DNA from: CADEDV01 sp964596345
GTDB taxonomy: Bacteria > Bacteroidota > Bacteroidia > Chitinophagales > Chitinophagaceae
Direction of reading: 5' to 3'
DNA: 64,000 nt
Assembly: GCA_964596345.1 (NCBI GenBank)
Contig: CAZQSZ010000001.1
Coordinates: forward strand, 898,604 to 962,603
The position numbers and the translations under genes were made by a program. The notes beneath the pieces are model-generated. The model ran no database searches, was not told the origin of the DNA, and worked only from the letters and a program-made list of their open reading frames with translations. Shown here piece after piece: positions 8,245-16,586 of this stretch (within the stretch, counting starts at the first letter, position 1; every line of letters starts with the position of its first letter).

Positions 8245-8937
8245 TCAGTCTTTCTTATCTTTTCTTGGATTGGTCAGCAATACTTCATCAACCAAACCAT
8301 ATTCTTTTGCTTCAGGTGCCGTCATCCAGTGGTCACGGTCAAAATCTTTTTCAATCTGTTTCACCGGCTTACCGGAATGATTACTGATCACTTCATACAA
8401 TTCACTTTTCAGTTTTTTGATCTCTGCTACGGTGATCTCGATATCGCTGGCCTGGCCGCCAATGGCACCGCTGGGCTGGTGCATCATGATGCGGGAATGT
8501 TTCAGTGCTGCTCTTTTACCTTTGGTGCCAGCACCTAACAACACACAAGCCATGGAAGCGGCCACACCAATACAAATGGTAGCCACATCCGGACTTACAT
8601 ATTGCATCGTGTCATAGACTCCAAGACCCGAATACACACTACCACCCGGGCTGTTGATGTACATATTGATATCTCTCGTTCTGTCGGCAGAGTCAAGGAA
8701 TAATAATTGGGCGGTTACAATATTGGCCACTTCATCATTGATGGGATAGCCCAAAAAAATGATACGGTCCATCATCAGCCGGCTGTACACATCCATCACG
8801 GCAACATTCAGGGAACGTTCCTCAATGATATTCGGTGTCATGGCCGTCACCATGTGAGAAGCATAACTGTGCAGGGTATTACTGGAAAGACCACGGTGTT
8901 TCACCGCATATTTCTCGAACTCAGAGTTAAAAGTCAT
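8245..8937 (-). CDS. clpP: ClpP protease, first paralog
   Basis: A 230-residue ClpP subunit with a complete triad: Ser128 in GVAASMA, His153 in IMMHQPS and Asp202 in DRDHWM. MYINSPGGSVYSGLG and the C-terminal KEYGLVDEVL are classical. An N-terminal stretch of about 40 residues before RSLNVAVMDVYSRL could be a propeptide. It is clearly diverged from the neighbouring ClpP (different N-terminus, GAGTKGKRAAL versus GGVKGRRFIY), so this is not a recent duplication. It lies between tig and the second clpP, keeping the tig-clpP-clpX order known from many bacteria. Confidence 0.97.
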   Translation of the reverse strand: MTFNSEFEKYAVKHRGLSSNTLHSYASHMVTAMTPNIIEERSLNVAVMDVYSRLMMDRIIFLGYPINDEVANIVTAQLLFLDSADRTRDINMYINSPGGSVYSGLGVYDTMQYVSPDVATICIGVAASMACVLLGAGTKGKRAALKHSRIMMHQPSGAIGGQASDIEITVAEIKKLKSELYEVISNHSGKPVKQIEKDFDRDHWMTAPEAKEYGLVDEVLLTNPRKDKKD

Positions 8938-9122
8938 GGGTATTAAGTTAATATGTTAACAGGTGGTAAGTTAATAAGTAAAAGGCAGAGAGAAATGGGG
9001 AGACTTTCGACCTTCCAACTGATCAACTTTTCCTCCTGATCATCAAATATCCGTCCAAATGCCGTAACTGCAAAATTGGTGACAAGTTGGCTTATTTTAT
9101 TCGTTGCAGGGGTTAAAAGAAA

Positions 9123-9156
9123 AAGGTTGACATGATTTTTAGTCCATATCAACCTT
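9123..9156 (-). terminator. Hairpin downstream of tig, possible terminator
   Basis: An 8-bp inverted repeat (AAGGTTGA / TCAACCTT) with an 18-nt loop is followed on the minus strand by TTTCTTTT. It sits in the 245-bp tig-clpP gap, which also holds related words (CGACCTTCCAAC near 9018, CAACCTTCCAAC near 9150) and otherwise shows no gene. Confidence 0.4.
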
Positions 9157-9182
9157 CCAACAAGTTATCCTGTCAACCTTAC

Positions 9183-10556
9183 TTAATGATGATGGTGCTG
9201 ATGCGCCTCTACTAACTTCGTGAACTCTTCTGCACTGATATCCTTGTCAGAGGGCTTCACTTGTGTCTCGGTCCACTCAAATATTTTTTGTGTCTGTATA
9301 CGGGTATAGGAATCTTCCACAAATTTCCGGTCCTTCATCATTTTTTCAACATAATCATTCACCCAGGGCTGATCATCGCTCAGGTTAGCACCTCCCATAT
9401 AGCTGAACAATTGCTGTTTGGCAAAAGCCCTGATCTCATCAGGATTTACCTGTATGCCGTTCCCGTTAACAATTTTGTCAGAGATCAGTGTCCATTTCAA
9501 CTGGCTGAGGAAAGCGGGGAATTCTTTTTCTACTTCTTCATCTGTTTTTGAAGTTTCTCCCTGTGTCTTCACCCATTTTTTCAGGAAGCCTTCGGGGAAA
9601 TCGATTTTAGTATGATCCACTAATTGGTGAAAAACCTGGTCATGGATCTGGTTGCGGGCCTGGCTGTTCCAGTAAGCCGCTATTTCCTCTTTAATTTTAT
9701 TTCTGAAATCAGCTTCCGTCTTTATTTCCTGGCCGGGATACAACTGGTTAAAGAAATCTTCGTTCAGTTCTCTTTTTTCCAGTAAACCCACTTTGGTGAT
9801 GGCGATGTTGAAATATTTTTCAGCAGCAGTCGCATCTTCTTTTAGTCCAAGATCGCTGATGATCCATTCTCTTTCTTTTTCATCAAAAGCGGTTTTTAAC
9901 TGCACAGGAATGCTGTCACCGGCTTTCTTACCGATCAGGTTTTTGCGGTAAGCTTCCGAAAAATATTTTACCAGTAATGAATTATCTTTTTTAATACCGC
10001 CTTCCACTTCATTACCCGCAGCATCTGTTTCTGTAAAAACAACATTCAGCACATTATCCTCCGTTTCTGCCGTTTCTTTATCGGTCATGTTGCCATAACG
10101 GTTTTGCAGGCGGGTCACTTCATTATCCAGCATTTCCTCAGTCACTGTAACCACATACCGGGTAATTTTTGCCTTACCAAGATCAGCCATAGTAAAATCC
10201 GGCTTCATTCCTATTTCAAAATGGAAAACATAATCAGCAGGGTTGTTCACGTCTAACTGGCGAATATCAGTTTCCAGCGGCAGGGGCTGGGCAAAGATTT
10301 CCATTTTATCAGTTTCCAGGTAGCCGATCAGTTCACGGTCAACTGATCGCAGCACCTCATCGGTAAACAGAGAAGGCCCGTACATTTTTTTGATAAGACC
10401 GGCCGGCACCATTCCTTTACGGAAGCCGGGGATATTAGCTTTCTTACTGTATTCTTTCAACGCCTTTTCAAAAGAGGGCAGGTAATCGGTCTTTTCCAGC
10501 TTCACGGTCAGCTTTTCATGCAGCAGGCCGATGTTTTCTTTTGTAACTGTTGCCAT
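9183..10556 (-). CDS. tig: Trigger factor, ribosome-associated chaperone
   Basis: A 457-residue chaperone that binds nascent chains at the ribosome exit tunnel. The ribosome-binding signature appears as IPGFRKGMVP at about residues 39-48, the Bacteroidota form of GFRxGxxP. A diverged FKBP-like domain follows (about 155-255), then the helical C-terminal substrate-binding arms. The gene heads the tig-clpP-clpP-clpX block on the minus strand, downstream of tRNA-Leu. The C-terminus is odd: the last residues are AHQHHHH, a natural run of histidines that could bind metal. The start ATG at 10556 follows an A/T-rich leader. Confidence 0.96.
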   Translation of the reverse strand: MATVTKENIGLLHEKLTVKLEKTDYLPSFEKALKEYSKKANIPGFRKGMVPAGLIKKMYGPSLFTDEVLRSVDRELIGYLETDKMEIFAQPLPLETDIRQLDVNNPADYVFHFEIGMKPDFTMADLGKAKITRYVVTVTEEMLDNEVTRLQNRYGNMTDKETAETEDNVLNVVFTETDAAGNEVEGGIKKDNSLLVKYFSEAYRKNLIGKKAGDSIPVQLKTAFDEKEREWIISDLGLKEDATAAEKYFNIAITKVGLLEKRELNEDFFNQLYPGQEIKTEADFRNKIKEEIAAYWNSQARNQIHDQVFHQLVDHTKIDFPEGFLKKWVKTQGETSKTDEEVEKEFPAFLSQLKWTLISDKIVNGNGIQVNPDEIRAFAKQQLFSYMGGANLSDDQPWVNDYVEKMMKDRKFVEDSYTRIQTQKIFEWTETQVKPSDKDISAEEFTKLVEAHQHHHH

Positions 10557-10584
10557 TGTATATATTTAATAAGTTTTAAATAAC

Positions 10585-10656
10585 GAACAAGGAACAAGGA
10601 ATGTCGAATAAGGAAGTACGGTACTTCTTCCGATCAATATTCCTTGTTCCTTGCTC
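10585..10656. repeat. Long imperfect inverted repeat between tRNA-Leu and tig
   Basis: Two arms of about 35 bp (10585-10619 and 10621-10656) meet at a single base. Each arm carries two tandem AAGGAACA-like words and ends in GAAGTAC; the outer 18 nt match with one mismatch. The structure could fold as a long hairpin in the transcript running from tRNA-Leu into tig, and could act as processing signal or terminator. It looks like a dispersed intergenic repeat, but copy number elsewhere cannot be judged from here. Confidence 0.75.
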
Positions 10657-10669
10657 AGTATTCGCACTG

Positions 10670-10751
10670 TCCGGATGGAGGGACTCGAACCCCCATACCT
10701 TACGGCATCAGATCCTAAGTCTGACGTGTCTACCAATTTCACCACATCCGG
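10670..10751 (-). tRNA. tRNA-Leu (anticodon TAG)
   Basis: An 82-nt cloverleaf on the minus strand. The acceptor stem CCGGATG/CATCCGG is perfect, the anticodon loop CTTAGGA gives TAG, the variable arm is long (class II), and the T-arm contains GGTTCGAGTCC. The discriminator is A, as expected for Leu. The 3' CCA is not encoded. It reads CUA (and other CUN) codons and lies upstream of tig on the same strand. Confidence 0.95.
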
Positions 10752-10775
10752 GGCCAAAGCTGTTCTTAGGGGCTG

Positions 10776-10783
10776 CAAATGTA
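10776..10783 (-). promoter_or_regulatory. Candidate -7 element for tRNA-Leu
   Basis: On the minus strand TACATTTG matches the Bacteroidota -7 consensus TAnnTTTG and ends 25 nt before the first base of tRNA-Leu. A TTTG lies 16 nt upstream of it, somewhat closer than the usual -33 spacing. Confidence 0.5.
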
Positions 10784-10888
10784 GGGCATTTATTCAAACC
10801 AAACGGCCGGTAAAACCACTTATTTAAGCCCCCGTGTTGACACAGAACATTTAATTCCGGAATAGTATAAAAAAACGATAAAAATTTG

Positions 10889-10896
10889 TAGGTTTG
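10889..10896 (+). promoter_or_regulatory. Candidate -7 element upstream of the 661-aa T9SS protein gene
   Basis: TAGGTTTG fits TAnnTTTG and would give a 5' leader of about 145 nt. No convincing -33 element is seen. The remaining stretch 10800-11048 holds a small GCGG/CCGC hairpin near 11000 but nothing else recognisable. Confidence 0.35.
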
Positions 10897-11048
10897 GTTC
10901 TCTTATTCGTTTTACATCCTCTATCTCGAGAACAGCCACCCCCAAACGATCTTAGCTTTTAGCCTTTTAAAACTCTTTATCCCGGGATTAACCTAAGGAT
11001 GCGGACGATATTCCGCTAAACATTTTTTCGCAACCAAACTAACCGCTG

Positions 11049-13034
11049 ATGAGAAAGCAAATTTTACTCCTTTTGGGAGTTGTGGCCGGCTTAACTGCCT
11101 TTAGCCAAAACCCCGCCACCACTTTCACGATCGCTAACCGGAACATCACATTACCCTGTGGTACTTCCTGTACATCAATCAACGCCAAAATCCCCCACAT
11201 TAAGCAAACAACAGGTTATGTGGTAACGAACCCTGCTTATGTGCCTTTTGCGTACACAACCCCTACCGGAACAGTTGTGTCATCTATTTATGTGGATGAT
11301 ACCTGGAGCCAGGCCATCAGTCTGCCCTTTCCTTTCTGTTTTTATGGGAACAATTTCAACTCCCTGTTAATGGGATCTAACTCTGCTATCACTTTTGATG
11401 TGTCAAGAGCGGGGCAAGGCAGTGGTTATTCCATAAGCGCAACTACCGGGGCTATTCCGAATACTGCTTATGCCCCGAATATGATCTTCGGGCCATACCA
11501 TGATATTGACCCGGGCCTGAGTTCTCCCAATAAAAAAATTGAATGGAGAATTGAGGGTACTGCACCTACAAGAAGATTTATTGCCAGCTATAATGATATG
11601 CCCTATTTCGGCTCCAGCTGTACCACCCCAAGAGCCACACACCAGATGGTGCTGTATGAAGCAACTGGCATTGTGGAGGTATACATTAAAGACAAACCAT
11701 TTTGTACCAGCTGGAACAGCGGCCTTGCTATCCTGGGTATGCAAAACCAGGCAAGAAATGCTGCCATAGCTGCATCTGGTAAAAACGCTACTGTATGGGG
11801 AACTGCTGCCATGGATTCCTGCTTCCGGTTCATTCCAAGCGGCAGCACTTCCAGATTAAAAAGTGCCCAGTTGGTAGTGAATGGAACTGTTGTTGCCACT
11901 GCCGACACCAGCACTTTTGCTGCCGGTGTACTGGACCTTAATTTCCCTAACGTTTGTCCTACTGCTGACAGCACCGCTTATGTGATCCGGGCCACTTTTG
12001 GTCAGTGTACCGACCCGGCACAGGATGTTGTATTTACCGATACTGTTTTTGTGAAAAAACAGATCACACCGACGGCCGTCACAACTACTATCAATGCCAC
12101 TTGTACTACTACAGGTTCTGTAATAGTAAACGCAACGGGAGGCTTAACCCCTTATGAGTATAGTATCAACGGAGGTCAATCGTTCCAGTCATCCAATACA
12201 TTTAATAATGTTTCAGCAGGAACTTATAACGTAACGGTAAGAACGGCAGGTTCTGCTTGTGCAGCTGCTCCGCAGCAGGTAGTTGTTAATTTTACCGACA
12301 ACCTCAATCTGAATGCCGGTAACGGACGTACGATCTGTCTTGGCCAGACATTTACTCCTTCGGTTACCAGTAATGCAACTTCTTACAGTTGGTCACCAAC
12401 AACTGGCGTAAGTAATCCTGCTATTGCCAATCCTGTTCTTGCACCAACTGCAACCACCACGTACACAGTTACTGCTACTTTAGGAACCTGTAGCAAAACC
12501 GGTACTGTAACGGTGGTAGTGGCTCCCGGAGCCACTGCTAATGCCGGTGCAGATGCGGTTATTATTGCCGGTGATACCTATACCCTGCAGGGAAGCGGGT
12601 CCGCCGGTACTTATTTGTGGACCCCATCAGTTGGCCTGAGCGCAACGAATATTCTGAAACCTGTTGCAACCCCACAGGCGACCACTACATATACATTGAA
12701 TGTTACTACGCCATTAGGCTGTATTGCTGCAGACGATGTTACGGTCACTGTTGTTCCATATTGCATCAAACCCATGGAAGCGTTTACGCCAAATGGAGAT
12801 GGTGTCAATGACAGGTGGCTGATTACAAACGGCAACTGTCTGAAATCTGCTACTGCGCAGGTCTTCAACCGGTATGGAGCCAAAGTGTTTGAATCCAATG
12901 ATTATAAGAACACCTGGGATGGTACATACAAAGGAAATCCGCTGCCGGATGGTACCTACTATTATGTCATTTCTTTTGAGCTGATCAATGCAAAGAAAGT
13001 ATCCCTGAAAGGCAGTGTGACCATTTTAAGATAA
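11049..13034 (+). CDS. T9SS type-B sorting domain surface protein (gliding motility C-terminal domain)
   Basis: A 661-residue secreted protein. It has a signal peptide (about 1-20) and an N-terminal module of about 280 residues, shared with the 1235-aa protein encoded at 16587 (common landmarks GPYHDID, HQMVLYE, CxSWN). One SprB-like repeat follows (about 345-415, YEYSINGGQSF), then two PKD-like beta domains with YSWSPTTGVS and YLWTPSVGLS. The C-terminal CHU_C/type-B sorting domain contains EAFTPNGDGVNDRW, VFNRYGAKVFES and GTYYYVISF. Such proteins are exported by the type IX system and anchored at or released from the cell surface. The PorP/SprF gene 22 nt downstream supports this. Confidence 0.9.
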   Translation: MRKQILLLLGVVAGLTAFSQNPATTFTIANRNITLPCGTSCTSINAKIPHIKQTTGYVVTNPAYVPFAYTTPTGTVVSSIYVDDTWSQAISLPFPFCFYGNNFNSLLMGSNSAITFDVSRAGQGSGYSISATTGAIPNTAYAPNMIFGPYHDIDPGLSSPNKKIEWRIEGTAPTRRFIASYNDMPYFGSSCTTPRATHQMVLYEATGIVEVYIKDKPFCTSWNSGLAILGMQNQARNAAIAASGKNATVWGTAAMDSCFRFIPSGSTSRLKSAQLVVNGTVVATADTSTFAAGVLDLNFPNVCPTADSTAYVIRATFGQCTDPAQDVVFTDTVFVKKQITPTAVTTTINATCTTTGSVIVNATGGLTPYEYSINGGQSFQSSNTFNNVSAGTYNVTVRTAGSACAAAPQQVVVNFTDNLNLNAGNGRTICLGQTFTPSVTSNATSYSWSPTTGVSNPAIANPVLAPTATTTYTVTATLGTCSKTGTVTVVVAPGATANAGADAVIIAGDTYTLQGSGSAGTYLWTPSVGLSATNILKPVATPQATTTYTLNVTTPLGCIAADDVTVTVVPYCIKPMEAFTPNGDGVNDRWLITNGNCLKSATAQVFNRYGAKVFESNDYKNTWDGTYKGNPLPDGTYYYVISFELINAKKVSLKGSVTILR

Positions 13035-13056
13035 TCATCACCAAAACAAACTAATT

Positions 13057-13980
13057 ATGAAACGTTTTATAATTCTCTTCCTTGTTTCAACTGTTGCTGC
13101 GGCAGGATTGCAGGCACAGCAGTTACAAACATCATCGATGTACGAGTTGCAGGGCATGCTGCATAACCCCGCTGTGGCCGGTGTCAATAAATTTGGCAGT
13201 ATCGGAACCACTTACAGGGCCATGTGGGATGGGATCGATGGTGGCCCCCAAACAGCCACTGTTTTTGGCTCAGCCTATCTTCCTTCTGTAAAGTTGGGAC
13301 TGGGTGGTTATATCTACAGTGACAAAACAGGCCCGACCAAACGCACCGGTGTGCAAATGGCCTATGCGTATCATGTGCCGCTGCAAAATGACGCCAGTTT
13401 TTCTATCGGGTTAGAAGCAAGGGCCCAGCAATTTTCTATTGATAAAGCAAAGCTGCAGTCATCTCTCGGTGCTGACCCTGTATTAGCAGGTGCTGATAAC
13501 CGGTTTAAATTTGATGCAGGATTTGGCCTGGCTTTTACCAGTAAGAAATTCCAGGTGGGAGCTTCTGTCAGCCAGCTGATCCAGTCTAAACTTGATTTTT
13601 ATACCGTTAACTCAAGTGGCAGTGCCGCCGCTTTGCCTTCTCCAACAGAAGAAGGAAAACTCTATCGTCACTACTACCTGCACAGTAATTATAAATGGGA
13701 TGTGGATGGCACCACTACCATCATTCCCAATGTTCTGTTCATATACCTGCCCAATGCGCCGCTGGAATTCCAGGGAGGTGCCCGGGTGGAACACAATGAA
13801 CTATTCTGGTGGGGTGTTGCGTTGCGGGCAAGACAAAGCTGGATGCTGTCTGCCGGCGTGCATATCAAAAAGAAATTCACCATTGGGTATTCTTTCGATA
13901 TGTACAATGCGCCGCTCAGCCAGTTTGATAAAGGAGCCAATGCACATGAAGTGTTGCTGCGGTATGATTTCTTAAAATAA
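13057..13980 (+). CDS. PorP/SprF family T9SS outer-membrane protein
   Basis: A 307-residue outer-membrane protein with signal peptide (residues 1-20, ending in LQAQ) and alternating beta strands. The opening QTSSMYELQGMLHNPAVAGV corresponds to the NPA(x)AG element near the N-terminus of PorP/SprF proteins. The C-terminus ends in HEVLLRYDFLK, an outer-membrane beta strand. SprF-like proteins help type-B CTD substrates through the T9SS and attach to the cell surface. It lies 22 nt after the 661-aa type-B protein and forms a two-gene operon closed by a strong terminator. Confidence 0.92.
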   Translation: MKRFIILFLVSTVAAAGLQAQQLQTSSMYELQGMLHNPAVAGVNKFGSIGTTYRAMWDGIDGGPQTATVFGSAYLPSVKLGLGGYIYSDKTGPTKRTGVQMAYAYHVPLQNDASFSIGLEARAQQFSIDKAKLQSSLGADPVLAGADNRFKFDAGFGLAFTSKKFQVGASVSQLIQSKLDFYTVNSSGSAAALPSPTEEGKLYRHYYLHSNYKWDVDGTTTIIPNVLFIYLPNAPLEFQGGARVEHNELFWWGVALRARQSWMLSAGVHIKKKFTIGYSFDMYNAPLSQFDKGANAHEVLLRYDFLK

Positions 13981-14003
13981 AACTAAGAGGTTAAAAGAGT
14001 AAG

Positions 14004-14043
14004 AGAGGTAAAGAGTTGGATCCAACTCTTTACCTCTTTTTTT
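14004..14043 (+). terminator. Strong terminator after the PorP/SprF gene (perfect 34-bp palindrome)
   Basis: A perfect 17+17 bp palindrome runs from 14004 to 14037 with no unpaired loop in the sequence and is followed by a run of seven T. In RNA it would fold with a small loop at the central GGATCC. It ends the T9SS protein/SprF operon. Confidence 0.82.
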
Positions 14044-14133
14044 GTTATGCGACTGATTGCAGGGACAACTACAGGTCTTGTCAGGATTGCCCCTTTTTCT
14101 CCTCCTCTCTTTCCATCTCTTAGCTTAATTCAG

Positions 14134-14141
14134 TAAATTCG
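14134..14141 (+). promoter_or_regulatory. Candidate -7 element directly upstream of the rel start
   Basis: TAAATTCG resembles TAnnTTCG and ends 7 nt before the ATG at 14149. If used, the transcript would be leaderless or nearly so. Weak evidence; no clear -33 element. Confidence 0.25.
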
Positions 14142-14148
14142 TAGACTG

Positions 14149-16404
14149 ATGGAAACTGTCGCCCAATTACCCAAATACAATCTCAACGAAGAACAGGAAA
14201 AAAAACTGATCCTGCGGGAGTATCGTTCCCTGCTAAGGGCACTGAAAACAAAACTCAAACCGGGTGATAAAGACCTGCTCCGGGTGGCTTTTGAAATGTC
14301 GGCAGAAGCCCATAAGACCATGCGCCGCAAAAGCGGAGAACCCTATATCCTCCACCCCCTGGCAGTGTCTAAAATCTGCGTGGAAGAGATCGGGCTTGGT
14401 GTACGTTCTTCCATCTGCGCCTTGCTGCATGATACGGTAGAGGATACCGACATCACACTGGAAGATGTGGAAAGGGAATTTGGTAACGAGATCGCCAGGA
14501 TCGTGGACGGGCTTACCAAGCTGTCCAATGTGATTGATGTGAATGCATCCCAGCAGGCAGAGAATTTTAAAAAGATATTACTGACCCTGACCGATGACCC
14601 GAGGGTGATCCTTATTAAACTGGCCGACCGCCTGCATAATATGCGGACGCTGGACAGTATGAAGCGGGAAAAACAATTAAAGATATCTTCCGAGACCGTA
14701 TATGTATATGCACCGCTGGCACACCGGATGGGTTTGTACAATATCAAAACAGAAATGGAAGACCTGGCCATGAAATACATGGAGCCGGAAGTGTATAAAG
14801 AGATCGCCAGGAAATTAGCTGAAACAAAACGGGAGCGGACAAAATACATCAACGAGTTCATCAAACCCATCAAGGATAAGATCGACAAAGCCAGGTTAAA
14901 TGCAGAGATACACGGCCGCCCGAAAAGCATTCACTCCATCTGGAACAAGATGAAAAAAAAGGGGGTTGATTTTGAAGAAGTGTATGATCTTTTTGCCATC
15001 CGGATCATTTTAGATTCCCCAACCGATAAAGAAAAAGAAGATTGCTGGAAAGTGTATTCCATGATCACGGATGAATATACCCCTTCACCAGAACGGTTGA
15101 GAGACTGGCTGAGTAATCCCAAATCCAACGGCTACGAAGCTTTGCATACTACAGTGATGGGACCGCAGGGGAAATGGGTGGAAGTGCAGATACGTACCAA
15201 ACGGATGAACGAGATCGCTGAAAAAGGATTAGCCGCTCACTGGAAATACAAAGAAGGCACAGCCGATGAAAGCCGTTTTGATAAATGGTTCCAGCAGATC
15301 CGGGAAGTGATCAGCAACCAGGAAACAGACAGCATCGATTTCCTCCAGGACTTCAAAACAAGTTTTTTGGCGGAGGAAATTTATGTCTACACACCCAAAG
15401 GTGATGTAAAGATGCTGCCGGTGGGTTCCACCGCCCTGGATTTTGCCTTTGCCATTCACAGTGCCATCGGGGTAAAAACCATTGGTGCCAAAGTGAATCA
15501 TAAACTGGTGCCCATCAGCCATAAGCTGCGCAGCGGCGACCAGGTGGAGATTATCACCAGTAACAAACAAAAACCTTCGGAGGATTGGTTAAACTTTGTT
15601 GTTACGGCTAAAGCAAAGGGAAGAATCAAAGATGCCCTCAAAGAAGAGAAAAGAAAAGTGGCCGATGAAGGTAAATACGCCGTGCAGCGGAAACTGGAAG
15701 GCATGGGGGCTGCTTTATCACAACATAATATTGATGAACTGGTCCATTTTTATAAACTGCCTTCGCACCTGGATCTTTTTTACCAGGTGGCAGTGAAGAA
15801 TATTGATCTGAAAGAGATCAAGGAATTCAAAGTAATTGGTGATCGTGTCGAAGCACCAAGACCAGTGAGGATATTGGAACATAAACCGGAGTACAATCCC
15901 AACCAGCCGGTTATAGGTAAAAAGGATACTGAACTGATCATCTTTGGCGAAAGTAGCGACCGTATTGTGTACAACCTTGCCAATTGCTGCAAACCAATTC
16001 CCGGGGATGATGTATTTGGTTTTATCACTACCGGGAAAGGATTAACCATTCACCGGACCAATTGCCCCAATGCCGCCAAACTCCTGGCCAACTACGGGCA
16101 CCGGGTGGTGAAGACCAAGTGGGCCAAGAATAAGGAGATATCTTTCCTGACCGGGGTGAAGATCGTGGGCATGGACGATGTGGGGGTGGTGAATAAGATC
16201 ACCAACCTGATCTCCGGGGAATTAAAAATTAATATTGCCGCCCTCACCATTGAAGCGAAGGAAGGGTTGTTCCAGGGCAATATCCGCCTTTATGTGCACG
16301 ACCGGGAGGAACTGGATGAACTCGTACTGAGCCTGAAGTCTTTACCGGGCATTGAATCCGTAGAACGCTACGATACGGAGGACATTCCTTCAAAGACAAC
16401 CTGA
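14149..16404 (+). CDS. rel: Bifunctional (p)ppGpp synthetase/hydrolase (Rel/SpoT family)
   Basis: A 751-residue long RSH enzyme controlling the stringent response in the cytoplasm. The hydrolase HD domain carries LLHDTVEDT (His94-Asp95) and the later LADRLHNMRTL, both needed for (p)ppGpp breakdown, so hydrolase activity is probably intact. The synthetase domain (about 250-375) includes GRPKSIHSIWNKM, YEALHTTVMG and EVQIRTKRM. A TGS domain (about 408-470, IYVYTPKGDV), a helical/zinc-finger region with NCCKPIPGD and HRTNCPN, and a C-terminal ACT domain follow. It is transcribed alone and lies between the two T9SS type-B protein genes, with no functional link evident. Confidence 0.97.
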   Translation: METVAQLPKYNLNEEQEKKLILREYRSLLRALKTKLKPGDKDLLRVAFEMSAEAHKTMRRKSGEPYILHPLAVSKICVEEIGLGVRSSICALLHDTVEDTDITLEDVEREFGNEIARIVDGLTKLSNVIDVNASQQAENFKKILLTLTDDPRVILIKLADRLHNMRTLDSMKREKQLKISSETVYVYAPLAHRMGLYNIKTEMEDLAMKYMEPEVYKEIARKLAETKRERTKYINEFIKPIKDKIDKARLNAEIHGRPKSIHSIWNKMKKKGVDFEEVYDLFAIRIILDSPTDKEKEDCWKVYSMITDEYTPSPERLRDWLSNPKSNGYEALHTTVMGPQGKWVEVQIRTKRMNEIAEKGLAAHWKYKEGTADESRFDKWFQQIREVISNQETDSIDFLQDFKTSFLAEEIYVYTPKGDVKMLPVGSTALDFAFAIHSAIGVKTIGAKVNHKLVPISHKLRSGDQVEIITSNKQKPSEDWLNFVVTAKAKGRIKDALKEEKRKVADEGKYAVQRKLEGMGAALSQHNIDELVHFYKLPSHLDLFYQVAVKNIDLKEIKEFKVIGDRVEAPRPVRILEHKPEYNPNQPVIGKKDTELIIFGESSDRIVYNLANCCKPIPGDDVFGFITTGKGLTIHRTNCPNAAKLLANYGHRVVKTKWAKNKEISFLTGVKIVGMDDVGVVNKITNLISGELKINIAALTIEAKEGLFQGNIRLYVHDREELDELVLSLKSLPGIESVERYDTEDIPSKTT

Positions 16405-16586
16405 GATAAACTGCAATTGGGTCTTAAAGAAGGATGATACAAACACCAATTAGCTTTAGGTTCGTAGATTTCCCATCTTATTTTATTGTGTATAATCAAT
16501 GATTACCATAGGAAGAATACCGCCTTTTTTCTGTAATTTACCGCACCATTAAGGACTGCTGGATTACCAACTAACTAACACACACT

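Noticed and set aside
10566..10813. Frames on both strands over tRNA-Leu
   Set aside because: They translate the tRNA and the inverted repeat.
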